Source: Epiperipatus broadwayi (taxonomy: Eukaryota > Onychophora > Udeonychophora > Euonychophora > Peripatidae). Taken from it: 64,000 nt of DNA. Shown here piece by piece: positions 11,576-22,889 of the stretch. The notes under the pieces were generated by a model that did no database searches, had not been told where the DNA came from, and saw nothing but the letters and a program-made list of their open reading frames with translations. The stretch is taken from the NCBI GenBank assembly GCA_028023455.1, contig JAQFVV010000547.1, positions 331,431 through 395,430 on the forward strand. Direction: 5' to 3'. Position 1 is the first letter of the stretch. Each line of letters starts with the position of its first letter. The translations under genes and the position numbers were made by a program.

Positions 11576-12403
11576 TTCTCTTAATTTTATCACCTCATCT
11601 GGTGCATGGACTTTTTCCTCCCACTCTCTTTTCCTTCTTTTCACTTTATGATCTACCCCAATCGGCTCTCTGGCCATCTCCTCATGTACTCTCTTTACTG
11701 GGAGACTTGGTTTTGCAGCTACTATCGGCCTGTCTACTTCTGATCTATCCCTACAGTCATCTGGACTGATGCTACCATCATTCTGCCCTGAATTTAGGTT
11801 TGACTGATCCTGCAGCCCTACATTAATACGATCTTTTAATTCCCCTATTTTCTGGTAGAGATCTTCCATCTTGGGGTTCATGTATTCCATAACATACGCC
11901 TTCTGGTTCTCCTCAACCTTCTCCAACATAACACCCAATTTATGTTGATTCATTTTGGGTCCCTCTTCTAAAGAGCTTGATTTGTCCCTTTTCATTATCT
12001 CCTCTTTAAAGCTATCCATTTGTTTCCCCAATTCTTTGCTAAGATTTTGGTCCATTTGTACACACTCATTGGCCATGCTTTCCTTAACTTCTCGTATTTC
12101 CTTTTCTAAGCCACTAAACTTATTTTTCATAGTGAGGGCCTGATCTACACAGCCCAAAGTGGCTTCCTTATATGAGTCCACTTTGGCTATCACCTCCTCT
12201 AATCTGATACTAATTCCTGCAGAGGTTATTTCAGCATTTTTTTCTATGCATTCTGAGATGGATTGGGAGACCAACCCATGGACCTCATTCCTAACTAACT
12301 CAATCTCTTTCTTATTTTCTTCAATAGACTGCTCCACTTGAGCCTTTAATGACTGCAGTCCCTGACAGCCCTCCTGTTTGGTGACTTCCATAGACCTACA
12401 CAC
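11420..12403 (-). pseudogene. Long coiled-coil frame, likely retroelement ORF1/Gag-like or unknown protein
   Basis: This 327-codon minus-strand frame is the longest in the window without a known retroelement domain. Residues about 1-190 are rich in Glu, Lys and Gln with heptad spacing (LKAQVEQSIEENKKEIELVRNE; EKEIREVKESM), predicting a long coiled coil. A Ser/Asp/Asn-rich linker follows. Residues about 240-265 form a basic stretch (KVKRRKREWEEK) that could be a nuclear localisation or nucleic-acid-binding segment. The tail enters the 60-bp repeats. The Met at 12403 is probably not the true start: related coiled-coil sequence continues upstream at 12418-12684 and 12663-12914, separated by frame changes or stops. 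I recognise no family. A retroelement first ORF is the best guess, a decayed host gene the alternative. Confidence 0.45.
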
Positions 12404-12417
12404 CCAGTATCTATCCT

Positions 12418-12914
12418 CTACTCTAGTGACACAAACCTATTTTTACACTCTATATTGGGCCTTTCTATCCTAGTTTCCAAAGCTATGATCATTCGGTTGT
12501 TATTGTCACTAGAGTTCTCTAGATTTACCCTTAAACCTTCTATACTTTTCTCCACAGATTGACCTATCTTTTGTTCTAGACTTTCCATCCTCTGCTTACT
12601 ATCTTTTCTTAGATCTTCTCTTAAACTTTTTATACTGTGCTTACTATCTTCTCTTAGACTTTCTATACTTTGGAACATCTGCATGCTTGCTTTGCTGTTG
12701 GAGTCTGGACAACTTCTGGCTTATCTACTTCCATACTTGAGACATTATTGCTACTAACTTTAGAGGCATCTTCCTCTATTTCCTCTCTTCCCTTTGGTTT
12801 TTTATAGGCAATCTCCCCATAATCTTCTTCAGTATAAAAACTATCACTGAGCTCTGGGATTGGGACACCCTCCTCTTTCGTAACCTCTTCCATACTATAA
12901 TTTAGTTCACTCAT
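12418..12914 (-). pseudogene. Upstream part of the coiled-coil pseudogene (two frames)
   Basis: Two overlapping minus-strand frames. 12914-12663 starts MSELNYSMEEVTKEEG and is acidic with Ser-rich stretches. 12684-12418 repeats an SLRED/SIKSLRED heptad-like motif and is again coiled-coil in character. The overlap at about 12663-12684 suggests a single frameshift joining them, and the stop at about 12418 separates them from the 327-codon frame. Together the three pieces span about 1.5 kb of formerly continuous coding sequence. Confidence 0.4.
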
Positions 12915-13375
12915 GTTATAAAACTATATATATTCCATCTGTGCTTTCCCTGACCATCAAAAACCCACACATCCTCTCTTTGTCTGACACCTATCTTTGA
13001 CTAACTGACTGATTTGCTTTTCACCTTATCATTCATTACAAATACAAAAAAAATATTTAATATCCTTATTTGATGAACTACATAACAACAATCTATATAG
13101 TACATGTCTGTCTGTAATAGCCCAAATTATACATTCATCTATTCTCTCAGAAATCCGACAGATATTGACAGTCCACAGAATGACTAGCAGTTCACAATCT
13201 TGAGATAAATAAAAGAATTCAGTCACAGCACTATAATCACACAATGCATCACAAGCACTCAGAAGATTATCCCAATTCGATCACTATTAACTACCACAAC
13301 CCTTGATTGAATGATGCAAACTCTGTTGCAATAAAAGAAGTATTAAGTCTTAGGGGCTAAAATAGATAAACTATG

Positions 13376-13660
13376 CCTTGCTCTCTCTCTTGGAGTCTTA
13401 TGTGGCAAGTATCAAGGAATGCCCTGCTTATTATAGACTAAAGAAAACTAAGCCTTGCTCTCTCTCTTGGAGACTTATAGGCTGATATCATGGCAAGTCT
13501 TCTGTTAACTGCTTCATGATAAAATAAGAATAACATATACACTGGATTGGAAAACTATGCCGTGCTCTCTCTCTTGGAGACTTATAGGCTGGTATCATGG
13601 CAGGACTGCTGTTAACTGCTTCATGATAAAATAAAGAAAACTTATAAATTGGGTTGAAGC
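13376..13660. repeat. Three imperfect tandem copies upstream of the coiled-coil frames
   Basis: Copies begin at about 13378, 13453 and 13562 with GCTCTCTCTCTTGGAG followed by a CTTATAGGCTGRTATCATGG segment. The second and third also share a TGTTAACTGCTTCATGATAAAATAA tail. Spacing between the last two is about 110 bp. Lying on the 5' side of the minus-strand frames, they could be a 5' untranslated or promoter repeat of the same element. Confidence 0.65.
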
Positions 13661-14271
13661 AGTGACTGGGTTTGATCATTCAAGAGTTACACGAACACAT
13701 AGCATTCTCAAGGCAATGACAAAACTCTCCACTCATCATCAAAACTGCAATCTAACCAACCAAACTCCAATGATCAAATATCCAATCCAACCTCTAAAAT
13801 CATAGACTTTTTACAAAATGAACTCCCCAAACACACATGAGACTACTATTCCATAATTCATCACTATTACTATGCCTATCCTATCTGGCAATAAATCATT
13901 TTAATGTTCCCAAAAAAAAAATTCTATTATTTATTTCACCTTTGTCTTCAATTGTGATATTCATCTATTTTCAAAATTGATAAAAACAAAACTAAGCTGT
14001 TTTATGGCTGTACCCATTTTATCATCATCAATGAAAAATTAAATCATATTAAACATCATCATATATAAATGTAAAATAAGACTGTATGGCCAAGAAAATT
14101 TTGTAAGACAAAAAAAAATTTTTACTGAAAAAACATTTTACTAAAAAAAAATTCATTTTTTTTAACCACACATCTCCCATCATTCTACAGACTCCCTTTT
14201 TCAGGTATATGGTAAAATATCAAGCCCCAGTTGGGCATCCATTGTAACATAATGAAGACTTAATAAGGTTC

Positions 14272-14738
<467 letters not shown>

Positions 14739-14739
14739 G

Positions 14740-17700
14740 AACCAATTTCATTTGCTTCTCTATAAACATGAAAATATAGTCAAAAGATTTTTTTTACAGA
14801 TTAAATCAAAACAAAAATGATATCCTGCTTTTTAAAATCATCTCACAGGTCCTCAAAGCCAATACAATCTGATTTATTAAAGATTATTAAATCATAAGGT
14901 TGATATCTCTACATTGGCAATTTTTGCTAAATTTTTGTTGGTTAATAAATATTATTTTGTTGGACAAAACCAAACTTCTATAACAAGAAGTAAGTTTTTT
15001 CATCTATTAACAATTCTTGTTTTATATTGAATTTCATAATCCCATTTGAAAAAGAAATGAAAAATCACATGGTTTACTTATCTTTTTTTACATACATATT
15101 ATCTTATTTTTATATTTGTTATCTTTTAATCTGTGTTTTGCTAAATATTTTTTCCAGACAGAACAGTATAAGAAATATGTATAACAATTGATTACAGTCA
15201 TATTATCAGCAAAACACCATTTAAAACTGCATAAAATAAAGCAATCATATACTATAAATGAGCAAAAATGTCAAAATGTTGATATAGCCATCAAAGATCT
15301 CTCAGATTAAAAGACTTAGCAGAAGAAAATTTTTTGTATGAATTTTTTTCACATCTGCCAGATAATCTGGCTAATACTGCAAGATAAAAGCCATTTAAAT
15401 GTCTAATTTGTGATGTTCCTATGAATACAAACAAAGTTTAAACTGCAAAGAGAAAATCAGAAATGTGGAGTAAATGGCATAGAAACCAAAGAAATTCTTA
15501 TAAAGTGAAATTGAAAATAGATTGCTTAAGAAGTGTCAATTTTTAAGTTCAATTAAATTAAGATGTATTGACCTAGAAAATGTTGACTTAATAAAACATC
15601 CTATAAGATGAATAGTTCTAATTATTAAATAATGTCAATTTTATTTTTTAAATATATATCGAATATTATTAAGATATAGTTTCACAGAGATTCCTAGCAA
15701 CATAGTAAAACTAGAGCCAGTCTTTTTAAAAAAGAGTAAATTTATATAAAAAACGTTTTTATCTAAGAGAGAAAAACTTGAGTATAAACATAAATTGTAT
15801 TTACAAATTTTAAAAAAAGTAAAAATAAATAGTTTGAAATTTTTACAAAATATTAACGTAAAACTATTTCATAACTTTAATGATGGTATATTGGATATTT
15901 TTAACTAAAAATTAAATAATGAAATACTTCATTGCTTAGGAGTCTGTTCAAAGTTCAAGAATTGGACTGTGATCCTGTGACTTAAGTTTCAGAATCGGAC
16001 ACTGTAATGCTGTGCTAAACTATAGATGGTGTTGAATTCTTTTAATACATAAACAGTAAAGATGGCCATTTAATTTTACTTTGAGTCTCTTAGTGAAGGT
16101 AAATTAATAACTTAAAGTTAGAATATTAATAGAAGAAAGCAAATATGAAGAAAAGTTTTAGACTATTAAAGAAATTTAAAATTTTGTTTAAAAATGTTTG
16201 TAGTTGTTACTAACATTTTTTTATTAAAAAATAATCCAAGTTAAAATTATATTTATTAAAAAAAATTTTTTTTTTAAATACAAAAAACAGACTTTAGACT
16301 GAGTTAACAAAATACATTGATTCTAAAAAAAATACACCATTCACTAATCCTTTTATTATAATTATAATAACAATGTAGCTTAAATCACAGCACATGTGCT
16401 TTACAGATGGAACAATATTTATAACGAATACTCTCCTTTCCAAACACAAGATAAAGTCTTTTTAAAAGATAGAATGAAACCTAGTGAATCCACTCTATCC
16501 TTTATCACCCAAGCTATATGTATGGGCCAATCTGAAGCATTTGGAACAATACAAAAGTGGTTTGTAATAAATTAATCTATGATACAGAGTTTGACAACAA
16601 ACAAACCTAGTTAAAGTTTTTGAAAAAATGATATGACTTTTAGAGAAGAGCTTTTATTACAAATATATCCTCATGCAGTTTTATTAGCAATCAAATAGAA
16701 ATAAATCTGTTAAAATGTATATATTATCTCAAGATTTAACCACATAATAACAAAAATGAAGTCTCTGCATTTTTGGACATTTTTAACATATAAAAAGCAA
16801 TGATTATCTGAAAATATGTGATGATAGCATTTACTTTAATTATATGATAGATTATTTTCATATTCTATTGAATTGTTAAATGTCTTGAGAAAAATTCAAA
16901 TTTCATACATTTCTAAATACATTCAGCTTTTAGTAATAACACAGATTGGTATGAAATTCAATATTTAAAGAGATACTATCCTCTTCTTCAAGTGCTGCTA
17001 ATCAGAACAGTGAAGTTAGCATGAGAATAAAACCAGTGAATTTAGATTTATGAACACTAAGATTATGGTGGCCTTTTAACCAACCAAGCTAGAATAAAGA
17101 TAAATACAGTAAATAAAAACCAAACCAGCCAGCTCATGGATTCATGTAAGGTTCTACTGTTCCATTATCATTTTATAAGATATATTGAAGCAGTCGGATC
17201 TAAGTTCAATCCTAGCTTCATGATATCTCACATGTAGCCTACTTCAAACTCTAGTACTAACCATAAATTTCCAAATGCAATGGGACTTTATACGTTCAAT
17301 ACATGCTAGTTTCATTAAAAAACAGTATTATACAAAAATATGTTAAAACCAACTAGTTTAATATTTAAACTAATCAATGTCATTAATAAATTCATGATAA
17401 AATTATTCATGAAAACACATATTATAACTGCATGGATTGTGCATATATATTTATAAATATTTAAATATATATATTTGTTATAAAGTTTCCTTGCGTCAGA
17501 ATGTTTTATTTTACTTTTAAACAGTTTGCTTAAATTTCAGTTATTAAAAGCTACATTCTTTCGATAAGCTTTCAGCCATTCTTTTCCAAAGACAATGGGG
17601 AAAGTTTTATTAATTAGCAAAAAGATAATAATTTAAAATGTAAGGATGGTTCCTGATTAAAATCGTTTTTAGATTTACAAATTCATTTTCTAATTTGAAA

Positions 17701-17920
17701 ATGAATTCAAAGTTAATGAGTTTGAAAGTCTTATCGAGGGAGTGTATCTAAAATCAATTGATAAAAATTGTAACTTTGATAAAGTAAGAAGCATTAGGCT
17801 TAAGGCATCGAGAATCAGAATAGGCGGGAAACCAGAGTGAACAGGTATAATTAGCCCAGAAAAGTTTGGAGAGGGAGAAGCCATATTTGTTTTGAAAGAA
17901 GTGCTACTAGAAGCTACATG
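14740..17920. other. AT-rich spacer
   Basis: No gene, RNA or clear mobile element is visible. The only frame of note (17690-17884, minus, 64 codons) has no domain. A GGATCTAAGTTCAATCC word near 17200 resembles a SINE B-box but lacks further support. Confidence 0.35.
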
Positions 17921-17924
17921 CGTA

Positions 17925-18235
17925 TTAAATTATAAATCTTTATAGTGTCTCCATCATGGTGAGGGGCTAATTTCTGGAGTCTGACTGCTGGGTCCAAAGT
18001 CCACAGAAGATCTTCGATGTAGCTGCAAAACTAAACCTTTCCACACCGATCGTGCTGCCAAAAACCTGAAAAAAATCAATCAAAATGCTATTCAAATAAT
18101 TTACAAAATGCATGCCTACGTTTCAATCAAACCAGACTCTACCATGTACACTAAGGAACAAGCCATGAAAGGTCGGGTAAAATCTTTCCATTTGAACCAC
18201 AACTTTCTGGCCAGTTCTGAACTTTAAATTAAAAT
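17925..18235 (+). other. Coding-like patch of unknown origin
   Basis: This 300-bp stretch is less AT-rich than its surroundings. On the plus strand an open frame runs from about 18040 to the TAA at 18227, with a fairly balanced residue content (IKPDSTMYTKEQAMKGR, then SFHLNHNFLASSEL at the end). It has no start codon in a good context, and stops lie upstream at 18020-18035. It may be an exon fragment or a remnant of a transposon protein. I recognise no family. Confidence 0.2.
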
Positions 18236-18445
18236 ACCTTGTGAGCTATCTACTGTAAAATTTTCTTTTATTTATGCTATCTTAAATTATGTAGTAATTC
18301 TCTATCTTAATCTCTAGTCTTTAAAATTAGTATTATGTTAACTTTCCTTTTTTTTTCTTATGATGGTGGTTCGTTTACCCAACCTTACTATATATTTGCT
18401 AGATGATTATAAATGTCATTTATTTTTGATTATAGGCCAATAAAA

Positions 18446-18567
18446 CTTCAACTCGATAATCATCTCTTTGTTAAAATTCCCTCATAAAAATAATATAATA
18501 TTAAGTTATAGTAATTCTTTCCCACTAGAACTAATTTAATACAGTTCTATTAATTATCGAGTTGAAG
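18446..18567. repeat. Small inverted repeat
   Basis: CTTCAACTCGATAAT (18446-18460) recurs inverted as ATTATCGAGTTGAAG (18553-18567), 15 of 15 bases, separated by 92 bp. It may be a short MITE or a structural repeat. Confidence 0.6.
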
Positions 18568-18569
18568 GA

Positions 18570-19610
18570 TTTATACAATTTTTGCTATTTTTATTAATGG
18601 CTAATAATAAATTATTAGCTCAGTTTCTAACCTATGTCCCCGGCTATTTTATCTAGTTTACAAATGTTTATCTATTCATATTCCTAATCTTAGAATGTTT
18701 TATTAAAGGTCAATAAAGAAAAAGAAATGAATATATTCTAATTCAAATTTTATACTTTCTATTAATATTCAGGGAGGGCATGAGATTTAGGGAATAATTA
18801 ATATAATTTCTCATTGCGTTAAGTACTTTTTGGTTAAAGCACGTTTGACTTTAATTTAACTTGATCAGGTCACCACATAGAGCATTCCTTATATAAAATG
18901 GGTTTTATTATTTAAACACGATGATTATCAAGTCATCATTTTCTGAACATTGCTGACGTGAGCCATCTTCTGCCTCATAGGTTTGTCCTTGGTGATATTT
19001 TTATCATTGCTTTAATTACCTAGGAAGAAATCACTTCATCACTTGCTCGCTTGTTATATTGGAACACCAAAGGTTCACGGCTATGACCCAGACTGACTTT
19101 TCCTGTGTTCCATATCTCCTTAATAGGGCAGAAAGACTTGTAAAACACAAGCCGCCCTCCTACTTAAATCACCAACAAGCCATGATCTTTCATATTCATT
19201 TTTATAGCTCATAAGACGTCAGTACCATTTATTTCTCAGTTCCAGTAAAGCCCACTCTCATGCTCATAAATCATGATGAATTAATTTTATTAAAGTCGAA
19301 CAAATTCATATTCATTTATAATTAAGTAAGTTTTCTATTAAATATTAAAGTTATTCCCTAAATACGTATGTATCTTGCTTTTTATGAATTGATTTCCGAA
19401 TGTGAAAATAAATATCACATTCTTTCTTTTAAAAATTAGAATAATAATTTCGGTCAGAGCCAAATATCTTTATCTATCTTTATTTACTTGTCGGGGAATA
19501 GACACGTATAATCCTCCTATAATATTGTGTAATAGTTATTGGCATATAATAACGACTGCCATTCTTATTGTAAATTATAAATTCCAATTTAAAGACTAGA
19601 GGTAATATAT
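18570..19610. other. Spacer
   Basis: No supported gene is present. A less AT-rich patch at 18950-19250 has no open frame that I recognise. The frame at 19402-19599 is AT-driven. Confidence 0.3.
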
Positions 19611-19769
19611 ATATATATGAAAAACAAAAACAAGTTTTAATCACATTAAAACCTGCTGACGCTTGTATTTATGATCAATAGATGGCGTTTTTACCAAAAA
19701 CACGATCAAGCGTTTGTTTACATAAACGATCAAAGAGTCAGAATTAACTATCTCTTTCGTTTTAGCCCA

Positions 19770-19815
19770 CTTTCAGATCAGCTGATTTCAAGCTATTTGC
19801 TATCATCAGTGAAAG
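19770..19815 (-). ncRNA. Hammerhead ribozyme motif, type I, second family, left arm
   Basis: On the minus strand: stem I CTTTCA/TGAAAG, core CTGATGA, stem II AGC/GCT, GAAA, stem III ATCAGCTGAT (palindromic, two bases longer than in the first family), cleavage C. The second left-arm unit is cut by the array turn-around after GAAATCAGCTGATC and keeps only the 3' half. Confidence 0.8.
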
Positions 19816-20312
19816 ACAGAGCCAAGAAACTAGATCTAAAAACTGACTCCAAGTGTTTATGCACAGAGTTTCTATCAGTTTGCAAGCATGAAATTTTTTA
19901 GACCGATAAAGTCTTCAAATTCAGCCAAACAAGCTAGATAGCTATATGGGTCTGATCTCAGTTCAGCTTCTCCACATAGTCAAAGCCTCTGCAATCTATA
20001 TCATTGCGGAAACCTTTAAAGGTAGATTTATGAAAAACAAAAACAAGTTTTAATCATGTTAAAACCTGCTGACGCTTGTATTTATGATCAATAGATGGCG
20101 TTTTTACCAAAAACACGATCAAGCGTTTGTTTACATAAACGATCAAAGAGTCAGAATTAACTATCTCTTTCATTTTAGCCCACTTTCAGATCAGCTGATT
20201 TCAAGCTATTTGAAGACTTTATTGGTCTGAAAAATTTCATGCTTGCAAACTGATAGAAACTCTGTGCATAAACACTTGGAGTCAGTTTTTAGATCTAGTT
20301 TCTTGGCTCTGT

Positions 20313-20358
20313 CTTTCACTGATGATAGCAAATAGCTTGAAATCAGCTGATCTGAAAG
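20313..20358 (+). ncRNA. Hammerhead ribozyme motif, type I, second family, right arm
   Basis: CTTTCA 20313-20318, CTGATGA 20319-20325, stem II AGC/GCT, GAAA, stem III ATCAGCTGAT, C at 20352, TGAAAG 20353-20358. Past the same TGT/T internal loop, the outer helix is TTGGCTC/GGGCTAA, seven pairs including two G-U. The first family has ATTCC/GGAAT here: different sequence, retained pairing. Confidence 0.82.
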
Positions 20359-20464
20359 TGGGCTAAAACGAAAGAGATAGTTAATTCTGACTCTTTGATC
20401 TATGTAAACAAACGCTTGATCATGTTTTTGGTAAAAACGCCATCTATTGATCATATATATATAA

Positions 20465-21109
20465 TCTTAATCATAAAAGTTGAACAAAATATTAATTATT
20501 ATTAAACATTTTATTAACACATTTGGTTTTTAACTTTTTTTATTATTCAATAATTATTTTAATATTAATGCTCGCTGTCTGTATTGGCAACCTGAACATA
20601 TACATATATGAATTGACTTATAAATATCCTTAGTTATTTTATTATATGTTATTAGAGTCAGGTCAGGGGTCTCAGAGATTATCATCATCCATTGAGCTAG
20701 TTTCTTGGCACATAGTCATGTACCATCGACATATGTCATCCATTGATTTGATCTGAGCTCATGAGTTGGGTTTGAATTCAGTTTGGTTCGACTGATTTGA
20801 ATCTGACTTTGTGGCTGGGTCTTGTTATGTTGTTGGGATCTCTCGACCAGTACAATATTTTCAAAAATAATTTTCTGAATATATTTAAATTATAGCAACA
20901 AAAGAGAAATAGCAGATCAATTTTTCCCTCCATATTTTTTTAGTCCAACTGAAAGCTTATACATTCTTATACTTCGAATATAATCAAGAGAAATACTTAA
21001 TAAATTTCAGTATAAATAATTGCTAAAAATATAAATTCAATAAATAGAATTATTTCAATTTTGTTTTTGGTACAGGAAAAAAATGAACAAATACAATAAC
21101 TTAACTTTG

Positions 21110-21168
<59 letters not shown>

Positions 21169-22710
21169 ACTATGAATATGAGAAGTACATCTTCTTGAAA
21201 GTGCTTAGCCATTTAATTTAGTTTTCAATTTGTTGTTATAGCTTTACGTTGGAAGTGTGAAAGCACGATTTATTATTATTATATATATATAGTAAAAAAT
21301 AGCTTGCAATCATTTAAATTTTCAATATTAATATAGAAGAAAAATCAATAAGAATGTGTAAAAAATAGTTGAATTTGGAATTCAAAAATTAAACAAAGGA
21401 AAGTACTAAAGAGCTTAAAACTAACAATATAAAGTAAAAAAAAGAAAGTACAGATTATTTTCGAAATGTGAAACTCATATCAATGGAAATCATAAATAAT
21501 AAAGTCATAATAAAATACTAAAAAAAAATTACATGGTTAATTTAGTTATTTACAAATCAAATCCAACTGATACTAAGCACAATAGTTTTATTCACTAAAT
21601 TAAGATTTATTTTATTTTTTAAAATTGAAAATTGATAGAGAAATCTTTGGATTTTAATTTGAGCACCCTTATCAGTTTACCAACGCATTGAAAATCACAA
21701 AATTATAAGTACCATAATTAAAAACTCATAAATTCCAGCTTTAACTTATACTTCTTTAAATATATTCACTTGTTAGTTATAATACACAAATTAGTATATT
21801 TCACTATATTCTGAAAGATATTTTTGCAGGTGTTGCTGGAAGTCAAAATGACTTTTTAGTTCCATGAAATTTAAGATTAAGCTATAAACTAGTTAGGTTA
21901 TATCTTTGACAGAATATCCTAATTGCCTAGAGCATGACTTTAAACTCAGTATTCACAAAGCTAAAGATGACTGTTTGTTTCCTATGCTACTATTATCATT
22001 AATTAAGGCAGCAATATTGGAAAAAGAGAGATCATAATATTATACTTGAAATGTTTGTTCATTTGAAAAATTATAAGTTCAAATTTTTCTGAAAATATTT
22101 ACCACTTAAACTAGGTAACTACAGGTAAAATGTTATAACAAATTTTTATACAAACATGTTTTAATAATATATTTTAAATAATTAAAATTTATTTTATAAA
22201 AAAAACTTAAAAATTCTTATCAGCTTTATATTTCTTAACATTTTTATAATTTTAAAGCCGTCAACTGAACTACATTTTGCGTAATAAATAATTGGCAGAT
22301 TAATTTATAACTAATATGTGCTGATTAAAATTATTTAAATGAAATTAAATGCGTTTTAAATTAATTAAATATTACTCTTGTAATCTGATTTAAACTCATC
22401 TCGAAAATTTTTATCTTTTCGTAAAGGTTATTGTTAACGTCCGTTTATATAAATAATCTTTATATAAATATAATTATTTTTTTTTTAAAAAAGAATATAT
22501 GTTAATTAAAAATATATATAATATAATTTTATGTGTTAATAATTCAAGAGATTAAAACCAATTAAAATTTTATAATCGAGTTTAAGTTAAGATTGCCCAA
22601 GCTCTTAGATATGGTATATCTAATGATCGATTATTGAAATGTCTAAATTGAAAATGGAATGAAAGCTGTATCAGATTAAACAATTAAATTTTGAAAATAC
22701 AAATTAAACA
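20465..22710. other. Spacer with a (TA)n(TG)n microsatellite
   Basis: No gene is seen. A compound (TA)n(TG)n tract lies at 21114-21168. A GC-richer patch at 20650-20860 contains a GGGTTTGAATTC word near 20769 that may mark an old tRNA-derived SINE. The frame at 20997-21212 is driven by the microsatellite. Confidence 0.4.
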
Positions 22711-22714
22711 ATAG

Positions 22715-22884
22715 AATATAAACAGTGAGGATTGCCAATTCCTCTACAAGCTTTATAATAAATGCTTAGCCAAAGCCAGCACTTAAAATATCTCTGTCAG
22801 GAACCCCTCCCCAAACCCCTGACCATGGTTTCATGCTTTATCATAAAGCTTGTAGAGGAATTGGCAATACTCACTGTTTATAAC
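22715..22884. mobile_element. Hairpin MITE with about 48-bp terminal inverted repeats
   Basis: The left arm (about 22717-22765: TATAAACAGTGAGGATTGCC and onward through CCTCTACAAGCTTTATAATAAA) is repeated inverted in the right arm (about 22832-22883), with only a few mismatches. The 65-bp centre contains a CCCCTCC-rich segment. Size and structure fit a non-autonomous DNA transposon. No target-site duplication was assigned. Confidence 0.75.
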
Positions 22885-22889
22885 TTACA

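Larger units (their letters stand above)
19618..20453. repeat. Second hammerhead-ribozyme array, diverged family, same head-to-head design
   Basis: The left arm (19618-20212) has one full unit of about 413 bp and part of a second. The right arm (20213-20453) is inverted and holds part of one unit. The unit is clearly related to that of the 3983-7013 array along its whole length but differs by many substitutions, and is a separate subfamily. The outer edges again lie in (TA)n. The left edge starts at the same unit position (ATGAAAAACAAAAACAAG versus ATGATAAACAAAAATGCAAG). The right edge stops at the same internal position (CGCCATCTATTGATCA versus CGCCATCTGTGGACA). Shared borders in two independent loci suggest defined element ends rather than chance breakage. 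Confidence 0.8.

Noticed and set aside
19671-20454. Matching frames of 76 and 82 codons in the two arms of the second ribozyme array
   Set aside because: They are the same DNA read from inverted copies. The frame is not kept in the related 405-bp family, and the RNA motif explains the conservation.
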